IMG/VR virus record: IMGVR_UViG_3300031758_000174
Coordinates: 1 to 40,984 of that record
From: a virus
DNA length: 40,984 nt
Reading direction: 5' to 3' (one strand)
How positions within the stretch are numbered: position 1 is the first letter of the stretch; each line of letters starts with the position of its first letter. Below the pieces are notes generated by a model, which saw only the letters and a list, made by a program, of their open reading frames with translations, was not told the origin of the DNA and did no database searches. A program made the translations under genes and the position numbers. This document shows, piece by piece, positions 39,392 through 40,984 of the stretch.

Positions 39392-40984
39392 ATTAAAAAA
39401 TTAATAAGAATATTGTCAGCATCTTTACTGGCTCTTGGCTTCAACCTGTGGATTCCAGAAAACGCTAACGCAACCTGTGTAAACTTTATACAATCACAAA
39501 CCATAGCAGCAGCATACGAAGGCGATGCCGAACCTACAGTGCATCATATGGACACTTGCTCAGGTGACGACATATCTTATCAAATACCAATCGCAACTAC
39601 CGTGACTTTTGACGGGGTACAGTATGAAAACATTTACGCTACAACTAACTCAGTAATTACCTTTGGTCAACCTGATCCTACATACTGGGCATATCCTAAT
39701 ACACCATCTATCTCCTTATATTCAATGGACTGGTTTCCAGGAGTAAGCGGAACATCTGGTTTGGACATATATTATTCTGAAGGTGGGTTTCAAATGAACC
39801 TCAACATGGTTCCTTTTGGTAACTATGGGGCACAACCAAGTACGGTAAATATACTTGTGGCTATCACTAACACTGGAGGTTTAGCAGTATCCTATAGTTA
39901 TCAAGGTCCTGAATATCAAAATCTTAGAACAGGAGTAAGGCTTCATAATGGAGATATTGTTTCTCTTGAGGCTTGGGGTGCTACACAGGTTTCTCCTAAT
40001 TCTCCTGCCCCTACATTGCAGGCAGAGCCTATTCCAGAGCCTTCTCCTACTCCTACCCAGCAGCCATCTCCAGAACCCTCTCCAACGCCCACAGAAGCCC
40101 CTATAACGCCTGAAGAGCAGCAAGAGCAGGTGGCAGAGGCAGCACAGTTGGCTGGAGAAATATCGGACCTTAATAATCTTATTGCTTCTATTAATGGGGA
40201 CATATTAAGTGAGCCAGACCCAGAACTACCATTGCCTATTGATCCGAGTCCAGAGCCAAGTCCTGAGTCTACAAATGAAACAGATTTGCCTGACCCTGAT
40301 GTTGAGGTTGACCCAGAAATTATTACGCCAGAGGATCCAAGATTCCCTGATGGTGAAGAGCAAACTGAGCCAGAAGATCCCACTCCTTCTCCAAGCCCTG
40401 ATACAACAGGTGGGGCAGATGAAGAGACTGATCCAACTCCAGAGCCTTCAGAAGAGCCTTCACCTCAGCCAACGGATATAGATCCAACTCAAGAGCCTGA
40501 ACCTGAGCAACCTGCTGACGAAGATTCTGTAGTAGCACCAGACAATGATAGCACTGACGGTAATCCAATTTCAGCAGATGAACTTAATAAGTTAAATAAA
40601 TTAATCGGACAAAATGATGCTAAATTGGCTGCAGAACTATCAAATATGCTGACAGAACTATCTCCATCTGAAGAAAAGGCATTGGCTAACGATTTGGGTA
40701 TTAAAGAAGAAGATGTAGAAGCACTTTCTGAATTGATTAAAGATGATCCTAAAATAGCAGTAGCCTTTGTAGAGTTTGCGGACAGAGCAGAAGAAAATGC
40801 AGATGCTCCTATGCCATATACATTAGCAGATGCTGTTACTGAAGTACAGACAGAGGCATTCTTAGCAGACCCACTTGGAGCAGTATTCAATGTGGATGTT
40901 ACAGAACTCCTATCTAATTTCTCTGAGTTAGGTATGGATATGACAGATGATCAGAGAGAAAAAGCACAGGAAGTAATTATCCCA
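39392..40984 (+). CDS. Large secreted/surface protein, probable ATT start (partial)
   Basis: The frame is open to the window end (531 codons visible). No ATG, GTG or TTG lies at the expected place. An in-frame TAA at 39374 is followed by GGAGG (39380-39384) and, seven bases later, ATT (39392), which yields a complete signal peptide: KKLIRILSASLLALGFNLWI with a cleavage site near ENANA. TTG 39413 would remove the basic n-region. Residues about 30-190 are a beta domain (DGVQYENIYATTNSVITFG, SISLYSMDWFPG). A Pro/Glu/Ser/Thr-rich linker follows (PEPSPTPTQQPSPEPS), to about residue 385, then a helical acidic part (LSPSEEKALANDLGIKEEDV). It resembles a wall-spanning or adhesin-like protein. A sequencing error (ATG to ATT) remains possible. 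Confidence 0.7.
   Translation, partial: MKKLIRILSASLLALGFNLWIPENANATCVNFIQSQTIAAAYEGDAEPTVHHMDTCSGDDISYQIPIATTVTFDGVQYENIYATTNSVITFGQPDPTYWAYPNTPSISLYSMDWFPGVSGTSGLDIYYSEGGFQMNLNMVPFGNYGAQPSTVNILVAITNTGGLAVSYSYQGPEYQNLRTGVRLHNGDIVSLEAWGATQVSPNSPAPTLQAEPIPEPSPTPTQQPSPEPSPTPTEAPITPEEQQEQVAEAAQLAGEISDLNNLIASINGDILSEPDPELPLPIDPSPEPSPESTNETDLPDPDVEVDPEIITPEDPRFPDGEEQTEPEDPTPSPSPDTTGGADEETDPTPEPSEEPSPQPTDIDPTQEPEPEQPADEDSVVAPDNDSTDGNPISADELNKLNKLIGQNDAKLAAELSNMLTELSPSEEKALANDLGIKEEDVEALSELIKDDPKIAVAFVEFADRAEENADAPMPYTLADAVTEVQTEAFLADPLGAVFNVDVTELLSNFSELGMDMTDDQREKAQEVIIP

Noticed and set aside
1-40984. tRNA genes, integrase, repressor, endolysin or holin
   Set aside because: None was recognised; the small membrane protein at 35438 alone is not enough to call a holin.

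Overview
This window is one gene-dense stretch of a tailed double-stranded DNA phage (Caudoviricetes, siphovirus-like). Every gene I can support lies on the + strand, usually overlapping its neighbour by 1-14 bases or separated by a short gap. The DNA is AT-rich by eye. The host is most likely a Gram-positive, low-to-medium-GC actinobacterium. Three promoters sit 5-6 bases before a start codon with no ribosome binding site (leaderless mRNA, common in Actinobacteria), and two Gram-positive-looking secreted proteins sit at the right end. An aquatic actinobacterium is my guess, not a result. Both window edges cut through genes. The gene order (terminase at the right, capsid at the left) fits a permuted map in which portal and protease lie outside the window.

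Layout. 1-4.6 kb holds the head genes: the end of a probable scaffold/protease, the major capsid protein, a Pro-Val-Glu repeat protein, and four neck/connector proteins. 4.6-23.2 kb holds the tail genes: the tube protein, two paralogous tail assembly chaperone genes, a giant 3057-residue tape measure protein, a distal tail protein, a baseplate hub with a lectin-like insertion, and a series of tail-tip/fibre proteins. 23.2-24.4 kb holds small zinc-ribbon, MerR-like and hypothetical genes. 24.4-34.2 kb is a replication and recombination block: DnaB-type helicase, DnaG-type primase, a probable ssDNA-binding protein, a C-family DNA polymerase, RecA/UvsX, a PD-(D/E)XK protein resembling Holliday junction resolvases, a Cas4/RecB-like nuclease and a RuvC-like resolvase. 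34.2-35.8 kb holds a GlcNAc-transferase-like protein, a small HTH protein, a small membrane protein and a MazG/DUF1599-like protein. 35.8-38.1 kb is the terminase pair. 38.1-41 kb holds two secreted proteins, each with its own promoter.

Control signals. Most transcription signals are extended -10 boxes (TGn then TATAAT-like). Two promoters also have a good -35 box: one before the ssDNA-binding gene, one inside the 3' end of the large terminase gene serving the secreted protein gene. Clear terminators follow the tube gene and the first secreted protein gene, and a weaker one follows the capsid gene. Capsid, tube, short chaperone, ssDNA-binding and first secreted genes have good ribosome binding sites and C/G-ending codons, which points to high expression.

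Most interesting points: (1) short and long tail chaperones encoded by two separate paralogous genes instead of a frameshift; (2) leaderless phage promoters; (3) a secreted protein whose best start codon is ATT, behind a perfect palindrome at the predicted mRNA 5' end; (4) a kinase-like motif set inside the tape measure protein; (5) perfect 63-bp tandem repeats in the same gene; (6) a GT60-like glycosyltransferase. I saw no lysis genes, integrase, repressor, tRNA or CRISPR array. No gene-free stretch exceeds about 110 bases.
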